Assembly: GCA_964023205.1 (NCBI GenBank)
Contig: OZ026835.1
Location: forward strand, 39,157,083 to 39,221,082
Source: Lutraria lutraria
Taxonomy: Eukaryota > Mollusca > Bivalvia > Venerida > Mactridae
Length of the DNA stretch: 64,000 nt
Reading direction: 5' to 3'
Made by a program: the position numbers and the translations under genes. The notes under the pieces were generated by a model. The model was not told where the DNA came from and ran no database searches. It saw only the letters and a program-made list of their open reading frames with translations. This document shows, piece after piece, positions 13,786 to 26,490 of this stretch. Each line of letters begins with the position of its first letter. Within the stretch, counting starts at the first letter, position 1.

Positions 13786-15135
13786 GTGCGGAGGTATTTG
13801 GTCTCCTTTGACATTTAAAATGTAATTAGAGGTCACCTGTTTCCACACCCTGCGCTGTGTTCTGCATATGAATTATAACAAGGAAACTGGAAACAGACAT
13901 TTCTTGAATGTTTGATGAGTGACACAAAGGAACTGTGGGAAAGAATTTTTAGCGGAACAGTTTTAATAAGCAAAACTATTCAAAATACATGTTAAAGTGG
14001 AAATAAGCTTTGAAAAAGATGTATTCGTCGATAAAACATTTTTACCGACGCTAATTATATCAAACTGAATGAATTATACCAAGAATGACGTGTTGGTAAC
14101 TTGATGTTGTCATGTGTGTACTAACATAATGACACTGCAATTGTCAGTCCATAAATATTCATTAAGAAATGCATAACCTGATGCACAGTTGGTAGTTTAC
14201 ATCAGATGGAACATACATATATTGTAAATCACATGTTAGATGGTAGAGTAGGCGGAAGTAAAGTAATGAAGCTGGCACAATTTGATATTGAAGAAACCAG
14301 GTTAAGTTAATTATTACCGGAATGCTGTTAATGTGTTATATGTTGTTAACACTGATGATACCAATTGTAATGTCATTCTTTTTACTAGTAGTAATGCAGA
14401 ATGTTGTATGCCGTATGTTTTGTTTGTTTTATGTGAACATTTCATCCAATAAGCGCGACAGCAGGTAGTTCAGGTACCGGTTGACATATATCCTAATGTA
14501 ATAAAGCAGTGAATATTACTGACAATGACATGAAGTCCAAAGTATTCAATCTATTGTGTGTTTGCCCATAAATGTTCCATATACTAGTATTTGTTAGCTT
14601 GTTTACTAAGAATATGTTAACATGCCAGCATAGAATATTGTTTTTTCAATTGAGTCTAAAACACCTATCACAACATTTTTTATACGCTCATAACAAATAT
14701 CTGAATTAATTTGACTGTTGGGTATTTTTCAATTAGGGCAATCAAAAATAGTTCACATTAGTTTAAGAAACAGACAACCTGAACGACATGTATTACTTTT
14801 CTTAAGTTAATTCATTGAATTTTTCCTCTGGATCATAGGTGGGTCGAAATGAAATTGAACGTTATACCGCCAGATTGACTGTAAATTTTAATTATTCCTC
14901 TATCGGCGGTTTCTCAATAAACAATCGTTCACTCAACATACTCAAATGCTTGGCAGCAGTAAAGAGCATGACATTTCCTTCAAACTTTGCTTCTGGCAAT
15001 TTACTAATTAAACTGTTTCTATGTAACGCCTAAATGCAAGTTACAATAATTGAAACGATTATTATTGTTTTCTCAACATCCTGATTATAAGTATTCATTA
15101 GATCCAAGTCTGTGTTTTGTAATACGTGGGATGAT

Positions 15136-15232
15136 ACCAATCCGAGAATAAAGTCATCGCTCCTAGCTCAGCCAAGTATAGCTGACTGTGATTGATCGAA
15201 AGGTCTGATTAAGATGTGATATATATACATTT
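15136..15232. other. Best-conserved block of the triplicated unit (copy I)
   Basis: About 60-70 bp around CTCAGCCAAGTATAGCTGAC and GTGATTGATCGAAAGGTCT is nearly unchanged at 21,750-21,830 and 26,410-26,480, while flanking DNA shows many indels. No shared open frame survives in the three copies. It may be the core of an old repeat, a regulatory piece, or a chance low-divergence patch. CTCAGCCAAGTATAGCTGA contains a weak hairpin (CAGC...GCTG). Confidence 0.5.
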
Positions 15233-15867
15233 AACAAACTTTGAGCATTGTATTAAATAATGGATTGTTCCGTATCAACAAGTACGAAGTAGATGCAAAA
15301 TGTGAGGCCTCCATTAATGTCCTACTCGAATTAGTAACACTTAATTTTGTTCCTTACATACACGAAGTAAGAGTCTCGCTGGTTGATTTCTTCGTTTTTT
15401 ATCTACAGCAAGATGAATAAGACAATAGTCTGTAAAAGCTTCCAGTTGTTCAATGCAATGGATATGCATGGAACAGTCCACCCTGTGAACAAAGGCGCCA
15501 TTACCAGGAAAAACAAAATATGGCTTTTATTAACTGGTGGCCTATATTCGGAGATCATTTTGTCCTAGATGATCTAAGAGTGATTTAACAATGGACTTCA
15601 TTCACACATTCATTTCATAAGTTTGACCGTATTCACAAAACAACTGAGCCACAAAATCGATTAAACTTCTCTTGACGTAAATATTCTCGAAATCATGTTT
15701 TGTGATGTATATATGTTTAATGGTCAACATCAGTGTAACTGCAGGAAATGTTTTCGATATGCATAAGATCAGGAAAGATGGTGTGGATGCGAATCTGTAT
15801 ACTGTGATGACGATTTAAAGTAGGTTATATCGGTTGCTTCTATCAAATTACTTAACCGTCAACTAAT

Positions 15868-17732
15868 CAGAGATTCATTACTGGTACTGGTACTGCATTA
15901 CTCACAGAAAACTTTGCAACTATTGGTACTGGTACTGCATTACTGTCTCAACAAATTACAGTACTGATGCAGTACTTTTTCTCTAAAATATAAACTTGTT
16001 AATCTGATATATCATTTTATTATTCATGAAGGATCAAACCATAAAATCTTAAATATTATTTAAGAGAAACAATCATGTTATGGAAATTTATATGTAAATT
16101 TGTAATGTAGCTTTAAAGACGTTTTCGGAAGTTCGCTACATTTTTCACATAGACATATAGGAAAAATTAAAACTGATCAATGATTTTTTTTAAACTTTGC
16201 ATGATCGTAGCATGTGATAACACAATTATTTTCAGCGAAAAAATATTTGGAGTCACTGATCTCGTTTTTGAGTTATCTGCCCTTGAATTTGGATTTTTTT
16301 GATATAATAGAAGGAGAGCAAAGGTTGCAAACAGCAACTGTAACAAGATGGAAAAGTCAATAAACGATAATACAATACGACCTTTTCTGAGAGTAGATCA
16401 ACAGAAGTTAGACAAAATTTACATTCCAGCAAAATTAACCCATTTTGAAAAAAAGTTGTTAAATGAACTATATTAAGTACTCGAGCCCTTCAAATCTGCC
16501 ACAATCATTGTACAGAAAGAGAAATCAGTATCGGCTAGTTTGGCTATACCGACATCTTTACAACTCAATCATGCACTGAAAATTATGAAACATGGGAAGA
16601 CAGATTCATCTAAAAAAAAACACTGGAAAGCCAGAACGACTTTAAACAATAACCTTCATAGAATGTCTAACAAAATCAATTAATTTGCGGCTTGCAAAAT
16701 ATGAACAAGAAGATGAGTATGTCTTAGCTACAATTTTGGATCCACGATTCAAATTGGACTGGATTCACCTAGACAACTACCATAAGTATGAAGAAATGCT
16801 GTTGTCAAAGGTTCAACAGGAGCAGAAAATTGGTGAGATGGTAACTAAGGATATTTCTCCACCTTAAAAGATTGCTAAGGAGGAGAATTTTAGTTTCATG
16901 GAGGCACGCAAACGCCACCAATCAGGAAAAGGAAAGACCATTACAGAAGTTACCTAAATCAACCTTGCATCTACAAGGATGAAGTACATTACTATTTAAA
17001 TGTATAAAGAAATAATCAGAGTAAATCAAGAAAAATGTCTAGGTTAATACAACTAGTGCACATAACACTACACAATTAAGCAAAGGAACGTATTTCATAG
17101 TCTGTCATTTAAATTAACCAACTTCTGAACTGATATTGCATTCATTTGCTTTTAATATAATTATCCTATGAAACAAGTTAACAAATGTTTATGAGTACTC
17201 AGATACACATTTTATTTATATTTCATGATCCCCTGAAGTACTGGTCAAGAAATAGCATCTGTAACCCTCTTCTATCGGGGCTTGCAGAAAAGTATTTATC
17301 AATTCCATGTACATATGCATCCGTTGAGAGGATGGTTTCAGTGGCTGGAAATATATTTTGCCCAAGGCGAGCTAAAATGAATGATAACACATTCTAAAAT
17401 CTAATGATGATAAAATGTAACAAATGAACATTTATCTTCGTGTACACACAAACAGACTATTCTACATGTACCTAGTTGATAAATGTATGGTATAGATAAT
17501 AAAAAATGTAATATAAATTATAATGTATGTGTATGTACTTGATGTTGGACAGTGTGTCAGAACTTTCATGTAAAATATGATGAAACTATAAAAAGTACTG
17601 GGACTGGTATTAAATTACTTCAAAAATAAAAGAACTGATACTGCAGTACTGCACGAACATCTAGTATTGGTACTGCATAATAGGCTAGTACTGGTACTGA
17701 AGTACTGCACTCCTAGTACTGATGCATCTCTG
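15868..17732 (+). mobile_element. Decayed hAT DNA transposon
   Basis: The element starts CAGAGATTCAT and ends ATGCATCTCTG, an imperfect terminal inverted repeat. It is flanked by a perfect 8-bp target duplication CAACTAAT (15,860-15,867 and 17,733-17,740). The uninterrupted site is visible in copy II near 22,630 (GTCAACTAATTACATGTAAG). An 8-bp duplication is the rule for hAT elements. Both ends carry clustered subterminal repeats of GTACTGGTACTG type, likely transposase-binding sites (inference). The plus-strand interior encodes broken transposase segments including the hAT C-terminal dimerisation region. The length of 1.9 kb implies internal deletion. Confidence 0.92.
16321..17400 (+). pseudogene. 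hAT-family (ZBED-like) transposase, broken
   Basis: Three conserved pieces occur in order on the plus strand. Around 16,440-16,590 a middle-domain segment (LNELY stop VLEPFKSAT...IVQKEKSVSASLAIP) carries an in-frame stop. At 16,685-16,866 the ATILDPRFKLDWI motif typical of hAT transposases is followed by a stop. At about 17,230-17,400 the C-terminal dimerisation motif reads LKYWSRNS...LSGLAEKYLSIP...ASVERMVSVAG...RRAKM. The N-terminal BED zinc finger and part of the catalytic core are missing. The order and motifs are diagnostic of the family, but the gene is dead. Confidence 0.88.
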
Positions 17733-19974
17733 CAACTAATAAATGTAAGTCTTATATTTCTGAATGCGAATGACCGTTTTTCAGAATCGAATCGAAATAC
17801 TACAAAACAAATGTAAACGGAAGCGATAGCCTTACAAGTAGAGAACAGACACGACTGAACTGACTTCAGTATTAAAATGTTGAGTCAGCTGTGATTTCTG
17901 TCTGTGATCTAACTCCACTAACAGAAAAAACATGACCAATGTCAACAATGACTGTAATTATGTTCTTATTTAAATAACTCAATGATCATCGACAAACATC
18001 TAAACAAAGACGAAGTGTCACTAGACATGAAATGATCACAGGGATCATGACCTTTAGACAAAAGTGCATAGCAAACTACATAGTCTTGGCCGTAGTAACA
18101 ATGGGCTAGGGGGTTTAGTCCATCAAAAATAAAACATTTTCGTTTTTTTATGGTAATCAAATGGGGCTATAATTTTCTGACTCCCCATTTGTTAGCGAAA
18201 ATCTAATCAAATTAACTGTGTTTGTACGTGATGCGTCTCAATGAACTAAATATCGAAATTGAAAAAAGAGTATTTCACGGAATTATAGATGTCACAGAAT
18301 GGTAACAAAACATGTTTCCAGCTTACTTTATATTTCAAAACGAGTGCAGATCGTGTATCATGGGAGGTACACACACTAAATATTGATCTAGACGATTCTT
18401 GCAACTTATTAATTGACGATACTAAACTCGGATGAAGATTTATAGACCTTTGTGCATTACATTACCTCAGGTGTTAGTAAATCAGTATTGTGCAAGCATG
18501 AAGAGAGCAATAAAATACACTGAAATAATTTGAATGTGTAGAAAGTATTGTTGCACTTCCTCCGAAGCGAATGTTTTTTCTAACAAATATTCACACTGTG
18601 GAGTTCCAGGTGCTGTTGTTGGAGCAATATATTGTAATGAATTAATTGTGCGTTGTATTGTTGATGTACGGTTGTACAAGCAGATATGCTGATTTAACAT
18701 CACCACTCTTGTAAGTTTAATGGGGTAAGATTATAGTGTTTACCAATACACAGAAATACGTGAAACAAAACACCCTCATTGAACACCAGTAGATTCGATG
18801 ATGTCGCTCTTTTACACTATACCATCATGTGGTTAACACATTCAGTTTTACGCAATCGAATAAACATGATGATACAAAATGTAGTGGAGTCAGTCAAGTA
18901 CAACCTATATAATCATCTAATTACAAAATAATCGGAGGCAAATGTAGCCAATCCGGACTCATATGTCTTTTGATATCCCGTAAAATGGATACATCCCCAA
19001 ACGAACCCTTCACGAACACAATATTTGCACTGAAACAACACTTGGTATACTACTGTCTGTACCATTATTTATCATCGTCTCCTTTCAAATACTAACGACT
19101 ACAGAAAATTGTCGCAGATTTGAAATATATGAAGTCAAGGTTTATTAAGACAATTGTCCATTCTCTCCTACGCATACCACTTTTAACTTGTGACGAAACA
19201 AACATTTTAGTATCGTCTGACATTTTGTTCCATTGTCTATAAGGACCAATATTAAAAAGTATAGTCTTACTTCAGAGTCGTAATTGTTTAAGAACTTTGA
19301 CATTATCCATTCGTAACAGAAAATGTTGCGAACTCTCCCGGTATCAACTTCAGTTATGTGGCAGACTCTATAAAGTGTAGGTGAAATAGTAATCACTGAA
19401 AAGTGCTCGGGCAACTCGTAGACTGAGAAAAATCAAATGTCTATTATTTTCCTATTTTTGTTCATGTGACAGTCAACGAGTTAATGATATGTAAAGCTGT
19501 AATTTTCCGGTGCAAACCAATCATTACGATATCTCATAAAACATCGTCATACTTAAATTATTAGGATTAAATAGCGTAGGCGGACTTTCACGCGTGTAAT
19601 TCTTTTAAAAACCCTTGTTTCCTAAAGTAATTTTTATTATGTACAGTGAAAATAAATGAAAAAAGAAGTGATCTGTAGTCTTACCCGATGACTATTACTT
19701 TGTATGATATTCAGTAAATCATTACATTTGATCTGTATTGATGGGCGATCCGTGCGTACCCAATACGTGGTCATTGTACGTCCGCAATTTACAATGTATT
19801 TCAAGGATAGGTATCTACGATAATATCAAGAAACAATAACGTCACGTGGGGATGAGTTACACATTGTTGTGTAATTAAATGCCGAACTGGTAAAGTCACA
19901 ATTAAGACAAGTAAACTCATCTGATGAAATCTTTCAAATAAAACTAAGGGACATCAAAAGTACATCAGTACATT

Positions 19975-20335
19975 AGTGTATCGATGACTTGAGCGATTCC
20001 GACGCGGTAGGAAGTCTATTGGAGATGGCATTGGAGATGGGGACCACCAGTAGCAGATCCATCAGTAAGAGATAAAGAATGTGACATAATACAGGATGAC
20101 AGCCGAACAACTGTAGGGACTATTGTTACAGCAGCAGAACTAAATGTTTCAGTGTTAACTGCGTGCATAGTTGTAACAAAATAACTGTGCATACGTACTT
20201 GGAGAGTTCATGCTGACGTCCTAAGCTGTTTTTCGACAAAAAGCGGATTACATTGACATCATTGGAGGCGTTTTCTGACAGAAAAAGATTCATTTATTGA
20301 CCGGAAAAGACATGGTTGATGGTGCGGCGGTATTT
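19975..20335 (+). pseudogene. Mariner-like transposase N-terminal remnant (copy II)
   Basis: This is the best preserved of the three for the DNA-binding region. Conceptual translation near 20,080-20,190 gives IIQDD(S)RTT.GTIVTAAELNVSV, then VVTK, a stop, LCIRTW, compatible with a mariner-type helix-turn-helix. Further on (20,255-20,310) the frame reads SLEAFSDRK-like or RFLTEKDSFIDRK depending on frame, recalling the linker before the catalytic domain. Frameshifts and stops are frequent. Family assignment is by motif order only. Confidence 0.4.
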
Positions 20336-22274
20336 GGTCTACTTTGAGATTTAAAATGTAATTAGAGGTCACTTGTTTCCACGACTTGCACAGTGTGGTG
20401 GACATGAATTATAACCAGGAATCTTGAACAGTGATATTTCTGTAATGTATGATAAATGACACAAAGGAAATGTGCGGATGAATTATCAGTAGAACCGTTT
20501 ACTAAGCAACACTATTCAAAATACATGTTGACGTGGAAGTAAGCTTTTAAAAGATGTGTTGGTCGATTCGACAAATACAATTTTACCAAAGCTAATTAAT
20601 ATGTAAAATGGAATGAATTATACCAACTACGACGTGTTGATAACTTGATTTTGTCGTGTGTGTGTTCTTACATGATGAAATTGTAATTAATAGTACATAG
20701 ATATTCATTAAGAATAGTATTACCAGATACACAGTTGGTTGATAACATCAGATGGAAAATACACATACGGTAAATCATGTTAGATTGTAGAGTATGCGGA
20801 AGTTAAGTAATGAAGCTGGCACAATATTCATATTGAAGAAATCTGGTAAAGTTAATTATTACCGGAATGAAGTTATTACCGGGTGTTATATGTTGTTAAC
20901 ACTGATGATCAATTGATGATTATGGACGCCAGTACCAACTGTAATGCCATTCCCTCTAGTAGTAATGCAAGATCAGCTTTATGATTCGTTGTATACTAAA
21001 TAGTGAATACGACGGAAACCGTTGTATGCTGTATGTTTTGCATGTTTTTACATTAACGTTTCATCCAAAATGTACCACAGCATGTAGTCTAGGTACCAGT
21101 GGACATATATCCTAATGTACTAAGGCAGCTGAACATTGCTGATGGAATACAGGACCAATGATGTGAAGTCCAAAGTGTGTTTAACCATAAATGTTTCATA
21201 TATTTTGTTTCTAAGAATATGTTAACATGTCAGCGTCTAGCGGACAAAATGAGTCTCAGAACTCTATTTCTACTGACTCTGAAACACCTGTCAGATCAAT
21301 TTATTATACGCCCATATCAAATATCTAAATTGATTTGACCTTTGCATATTTTTCTGTTTGGGCAATCAACAATAAGCAGCAGGTAACCTGAACGACATAA
21401 TATTACTTAACTTAAGTTAATTTGGGGAATATTTCTTCTGGATCATAAATGGGTAGAAACTTAATCGAACGTTATACCAGCAGATTGATTGTAAAAACTT
21501 AATTATTCCTCTATCGGCAGTTTCTCAATAAACACTCGTTCACTCTACATACTCAAATTGACATGTTTGTCAGCAGTAAAGTGCATGACTTTTTCTTCGA
21601 ACTTTACTTCTAGCAATTTTCTAATTGAACTGTTTCCATGAAACGCCTAAATGCAAGTTATAATTAATTTATTGTTTTCTCAAAATCTTGATTGCAATTA
21701 TTCATTAGAATCAATTCTGTGTTTTGTAATACAAGCCGAGAATAAATGCATCGCTCCTAGCTCAGCCAAGTATAGCTGACGGTGATTGATCGAAAGGTCT
21801 ATTTAAGATGTGATATATAGACAATTAACCTTCTTTGGGCATTGTATAAAATTCATGGATGGTTCCGTATTTAATGTGAGATATCCAATAATGTCCTCTT
21901 TGAATTGGTAACAATTAATTTGTTACATACACAAAGTAAGTGTGTCTCGCTGGTTAATTTCATTGTATTATATTTGCCATCTACTACGGTATCAGCTAGA
22001 GTATAGTCTGTAAAGGTTACACATTTATCCCAATGTAATGGAAATTATGCATTGTACGTCAAACCTGTGAGCAAAGGCCATGGCCACACTTGCGTCATAC
22101 AAAATATGGCTTACATAGATAGGGCCTATATCCGGTGGTTAATTTGTTCTACATGACCAATGACGGGGTTTAAGATTTGTAACTGTTGATTCCCATTGTT
22201 ATACTGGTTAGACATAAATGCAACTTCAGGAAATGTTTCCACTCTTCGATATGTATAGTCATATAATTGTTTTG

Positions 22275-22500
22275 CTTATATCGGGTTTTATGCCCCTTTT
22301 CAACAGTCAGAGTCAGATGAAGCGCCCAAGCATCGTTCCTGGGAAGAACAAATACTAGACTCCCATCTTCCGTAAGCAACTGCCTACTTTCTCACACAAA
22401 GAGTCTTGGACGGTAGCGGGCTCGAACACACGACCCTCTATCAGTGAGAGGTTACAGTGATTTGACGCCAGCGACCTTAACCACTCGACCTAGGAGGCGG
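22275..22500 (-). repeat. tRNA-derived SINE, near full length
   Basis: On the minus strand it begins with CCCGCCTCC and a tRNA-Ser-like head. Box A is near GGTCGAGTGGTTAAGGTCGC and box B is GTGTTCGAGCCCG, with a long variable arm. The conserved body follows (TTACGGAAGATGGGAG...CTTCCCAGG), then a tail GTTGAAAAGGGGCATAAAACC. The same head occurs at 33,240-33,367 and the same body and tail at 10,118-10,262. Retroposition by LINE machinery is family knowledge. It is not a tRNA gene. Confidence 0.8.
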
Positions 22501-22940
22501 GTATAGTCATATAGGGTCGGGATAGATAGCGTCTACAGGTATACTGTACATCTTGAAATCCATACTGTATTACTGGTTAAATGACGATTGAAAGTAAGTT
22601 ATATCGGGTGCTCTTATCAAATTGCTTTACTGTCAACTAATTACATGTAAGTCTTCAATTTCTGTACGTGAATTATCATTATTCAACTTCGAGTCAAGAG
22701 ACCACAGAAAACAATCTAAACGAAAATGGTAGCCTCATAAGAAGAAGGCAGACTCGGCTGAACTGACTTCTGTATTAAAATCCAACCTGACGGAAGTAGA
22801 CTGTTGTTCTATCTATCTGAGAACATACTCGACTGACATCATTTGAGATGCCATAGCCAGAAAATACACTACAGATATCATCAAAGACCATACAAGCATG
22901 TGTAGTCTTATGTAAGATGCTCGGTCTAGAATTTAGTGGT

Positions 22941-23149
22941 TATATTATGAATCAAATACGTTTTCTGTGAAATAATTGAAATACTCAATTTGTCCGCTAC
23001 ACCCATAATATTTTATGCCGACATTTATGACAGATTCTTAGTAAATAAGCAAACAAACATAAGCATTGTTTCCGGTCAAACATACAAGATTTCTAGGAAA
23101 AAAACACACTAGATTTCATATTCTTTTATTAACATAATTTCAGCTACGT
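22941..23149. other. Spacer between copies II and III
   Basis: Short AT-rich link with no recognisable feature; the boundaries of the flanking repeats are diffuse here. Confidence 0.4.
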
Positions 23150-24924
23150 GCGGTGGTGATGTGATATTTTGGTGTGATATCTTAATGTCTTATTGTAATA
23201 TTGCAGACATTCGACTATGGTGCGAAAGACTGTCGCATAGTTTTTATGCTTACGTTTAAATTGTGAACCCACAGTTCGGAATAACACGTTCTGATTATCT
23301 TTAACTTAATCTATTGTTTTCCTTAAGGCATCGAGCAGACATGATAATGCTATAAAAACCTTACTTCTGCGGTCTTGGTGGAATTTGTCGTCACCAAATT
23401 ACATCGTACAAAGATAATTAAAGTCTGTGACAACCTAACAGCGTTATTACATTAACGAAGTGTTACACACGCATATAAAACCAAAACGTAGACTTTGATT
23501 ATGACTTTATTGCAAGGTCCTGGCTTGACATAAAACATCACCATTATTGTAAGTTTAATGGGGTAACATTAAAGTCTTTACAAATACTTAAAACTAAGTA
23601 AAACAAAACAATCACATTGGACGCCAGTAGATTCGATGAATTTAAATGTCGCTCTTTCACACAATACCATAATTAATATGGTTTAAAAAACTCCACACAT
23701 ATTGAGTTTTACGCAATCAAATCATGATGATACAAAATGTAAAAGTGTCAGACAAGTACAACCCACATAATCATCTAATCACAAAATCAACGTAGCCTAT
23801 TTGGGCTCATATCTCTTTTGATTTTCCGTATATGGATACATCCCGAAACAAACCTTTCACAAACGCAAGATTTGTACTGAAACAACACTTGGTATGATAT
23901 TATCTCAAATATATTTTATCACAGATTTCTTTAAAATACTGGTGCTTGCAATATCTTTGTATAATTGAAGTTAAAAATGTCGCGGATTTGAAATATATTA
24001 ATCATAATGCAACACTATTAGGCAAATTGTCCGTTGTCTCATACGCAAATCATTTTAACTAGTAACAAAACAAATATTTAGTATCATCTGACATTTTGTT
24101 CAGTGTCTAAAAAAGGACCAATATATAGTTTTACTTTAGTCGTAATTGTTTAAGAACTTTGACATTATAAATAATTCCTAACAAATATTGTTGCGAACTC
24201 TTTCGGTATTAACTTCAGTTATGTGACAGACTCTATAAAGTGAAGGTAAAATAGTAATCATTGAAAAGTACTCGAGCAGGCCTAACTCGTAGACTGAGAA
24301 AAAGCAAATGTCTATTATTTTCCTACTTTTATTCATTTCACAGTCTGCGAGTTAGTGATAATATGTAAATCTGTCATTTTCCGGTACAAATCACTGTCTA
24401 CGTTATCTTATAAATCATCGTCATACTTCTATTATTTAAATGAAACACTTATATTTCTAAGGCCGTAAGCGGGTATTTCGAAGTACGTCCACGCATGTGA
24501 TTCTTTTTAAAATTAGTGTTCTCTAACGTAAAAAAAATATCACATTTTAACGCAACATATACGACCAAGTATTTTATTATGCACAATGAAATTAATCCTT
24601 GATAAAAAGACATCTATAGATTTAAAGAGGACTGCTATTTTGTATATATTTTTCAACAAAACACTAAATTTGATCGTATTGGATGTCCGTGCGTACTGAT
24701 TTCGAGGTCAAATAAATCAATTTTCTAAATTCTGTGTAGTTTCCTTTACCCGGTTCCCCAGAACAGTTTTACAATGTACTTCAAATAAGTATCTACGATA
24801 ATGTCAAGAAACAATGACGGCAAGTGGAGATGAGGAGTTACACTTGTTTCTATGATTTAGTGCCGAACTTGGAAAGTCGCCACTGATGAAATCTTTGAAA
24901 TAAAACATAAGGGATTTAGTACAT

Positions 24925-25290
24925 CATTAGTGTATCGATGAAATGAACGATTCCGAAGCGGTAAGAATTTTATTGAGGATGGCACTACTGGAGGTGGGCG
25001 ACCACCATTAGTGGATTCATCAGTATGGGATATAGAATATGCCATAATACAGGGTGGAAGGCGAACGGCTGCCGGGACTATTGCAATGGTTTCAGTGTCA
25101 ACTCCGGTTACAATTCAACGACAGAACTGGGTATGCTTATTTGTAGAGTTCTGGCTATCGTCCTATGTTGTTTGTGGACGAAGAAAGAAATAAGCGAATG
25201 ACGTTTTCATTGACATTCTTGGAGGCGTTTTCTGACAGAACAAGATGAGTTTATTGACGGCAAAAGAAATAGTTGAAGGTGCGGCGGTTT
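24925..25290 (+). pseudogene. Mariner-like transposase N-terminal remnant (copy III)
   Basis: From about 24,944 the plus strand reads MNDSEAVRILLRMAL, then after one frameshift GGRPPLVDSSVWDIEYAIIQ, GRRTAAGTIA and VSVST. This supports the same broken reading as at 13,440 and 19,975. The GRPP...V..I...I....RRT..G.I arrangement resembles the start of mariner-like transposases of animals. It lacks the catalytic domain and is dead. A profile search would be needed for certainty. Confidence 0.4.
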
Positions 25291-26404
25291 TTGGTCTGCT
25301 TTGATATTTAAAACGTAATTAGAGGTCATCTGTTTCGACACCCTGCGCTGAATGGTGCGCATGAGTTATGACCAGGAACCTTGAACACTGCATTTCTTAA
25401 ATGTTTGTTGAGTGACACAAAGGAACTGTGCGACCGAATTATCAGCGCAACTAATTGATATGCAACACTATTCAAAATACATACATAAGAGGAAGTAAGC
25501 TTTAAAAAGACGTATTGGTCAAATCAACATTTTACCAATGCTAATTATATTAAATTGAGCGAATTATACCAAGAATGACGTATTGGTAACTTGATGTTGT
25601 CATGTGTGTGTTCTTACAAAACGACATTGTAATTTAAGGTATATAAAGATGCATTAGGAATTCTATTACCTGACACACATTTTGCTGTTAACATCAGATG
25701 GAACATACACATACGGTAAATCACATGTTCATGATGGTAGAGTAGGCGGAAGTAAAGTAATGAAGCTGGCACAATTTGATATTGAAGGAACCAGGTTAAG
25801 TTTATTATTACCGGAATGCAGTTACTATGTTATATGTTGTTAACACTGATGATCCATTGATGATTATAGATGCCATTACCAATTGTAATGTCATCCCTTT
25901 TAGTAGTAATGCATAATCAGCTTTTCAGATTAATGATTCGATGCTCACAAACAATATATTTGTTAGCTTATTTACCAAGAATATGTTAACATGTCAAATG
26001 GACAGACTGGGTCTCAAAAACCCCCTTTCAATTGACTCTGAAACACCTATAATATCGATTTATAAAACGCTCATAAACAAACATCTAAATTGATTTGACC
26101 TTTGGATATCTTTCTATTTGGGGAATCAAATATGTTTCAGATAATGTTAAGAAACACGTAACCTGAACAACATAATTATATCACTTTACTTATTTAGTTA
26201 TTTCGTGGAATATTTCATCTGGATCACTGGTAAAATTGAACGCTATATCGTCAGCATGACATTTCCTTCGAACTTTGGTTCTGGCAACTACTTTTCTATG
26301 AAACGCATAAATGTGAGTTATAATTATTGTTTTCTCAAAATCTTGATTACAAGTATTTATTAAGTTTATTTTGTAATGCGTGGGATGATACCACGCCGGG
26401 AACA

Positions 26405-26490
26405 AAGACATAGCTGCTAGCACAGCCAAGTATAGCTGACTGTGATTGATCGAAAGGTCTGATAAGTATGTGATATATGGACATTTTACT
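26405..26490. other. Best-conserved block of the triplicated unit (copy III)
   Basis: Matches 15,155-15,232 and 21,750-21,830 over GCCAAGTATAGCTGAC and GTGATTGATCGAAAGGTCTGAT. A minus-strand frame of 112 codons (26,190-26,528) covers it, but the equivalent frame is interrupted in copies I and II, so I do not call a gene. Confidence 0.45.

Larger units (their letters stand above)
10711..18000. repeat. Triplicated unit, copy I (interrupted by hAT element)
   Basis: Blocks along this interval recur in the same order and orientation in copies II and III. Examples are the segment at about 10,830 (AAAACGAGTGCAGATCGTG) matching 18,335, 11,105 matching 18,608, 11,380 matching 23,362, 13,480 matching 20,030 and 24,985, 15,165 matching 21,765 and 26,415, and 15,825 matching 22,600 and 27,070. 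Identity is moderate with many small indels, so the triplication is old. The interval 15,868-17,732 is a later hAT insertion absent from the other copies. Ends are approximate because similarity fades. Confidence 0.75.
18240..22940. repeat. Triplicated unit, copy II
   Basis: Colinear with copy I from about 10,740 (shared CATGTxTCxAGCTTACTTTATA region) to the segment after the hAT insertion (TTACATGTAAGTCTTCAATTTCTG matching 17,745). It lacks roughly 400 bp present in copies I and III (equivalent of 11,170-11,560) and carries a SINE at 22,275-22,500. No intact open frame is shared with the other copies. Confidence 0.75.

Noticed and set aside
22390..22500. tRNA-Ser-like sequence, minus strand
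   Set aside because: The head is joined to a shared SINE body and tail and recurs at 33,240-33,367, so it is SINE sequence and not a tRNA gene.
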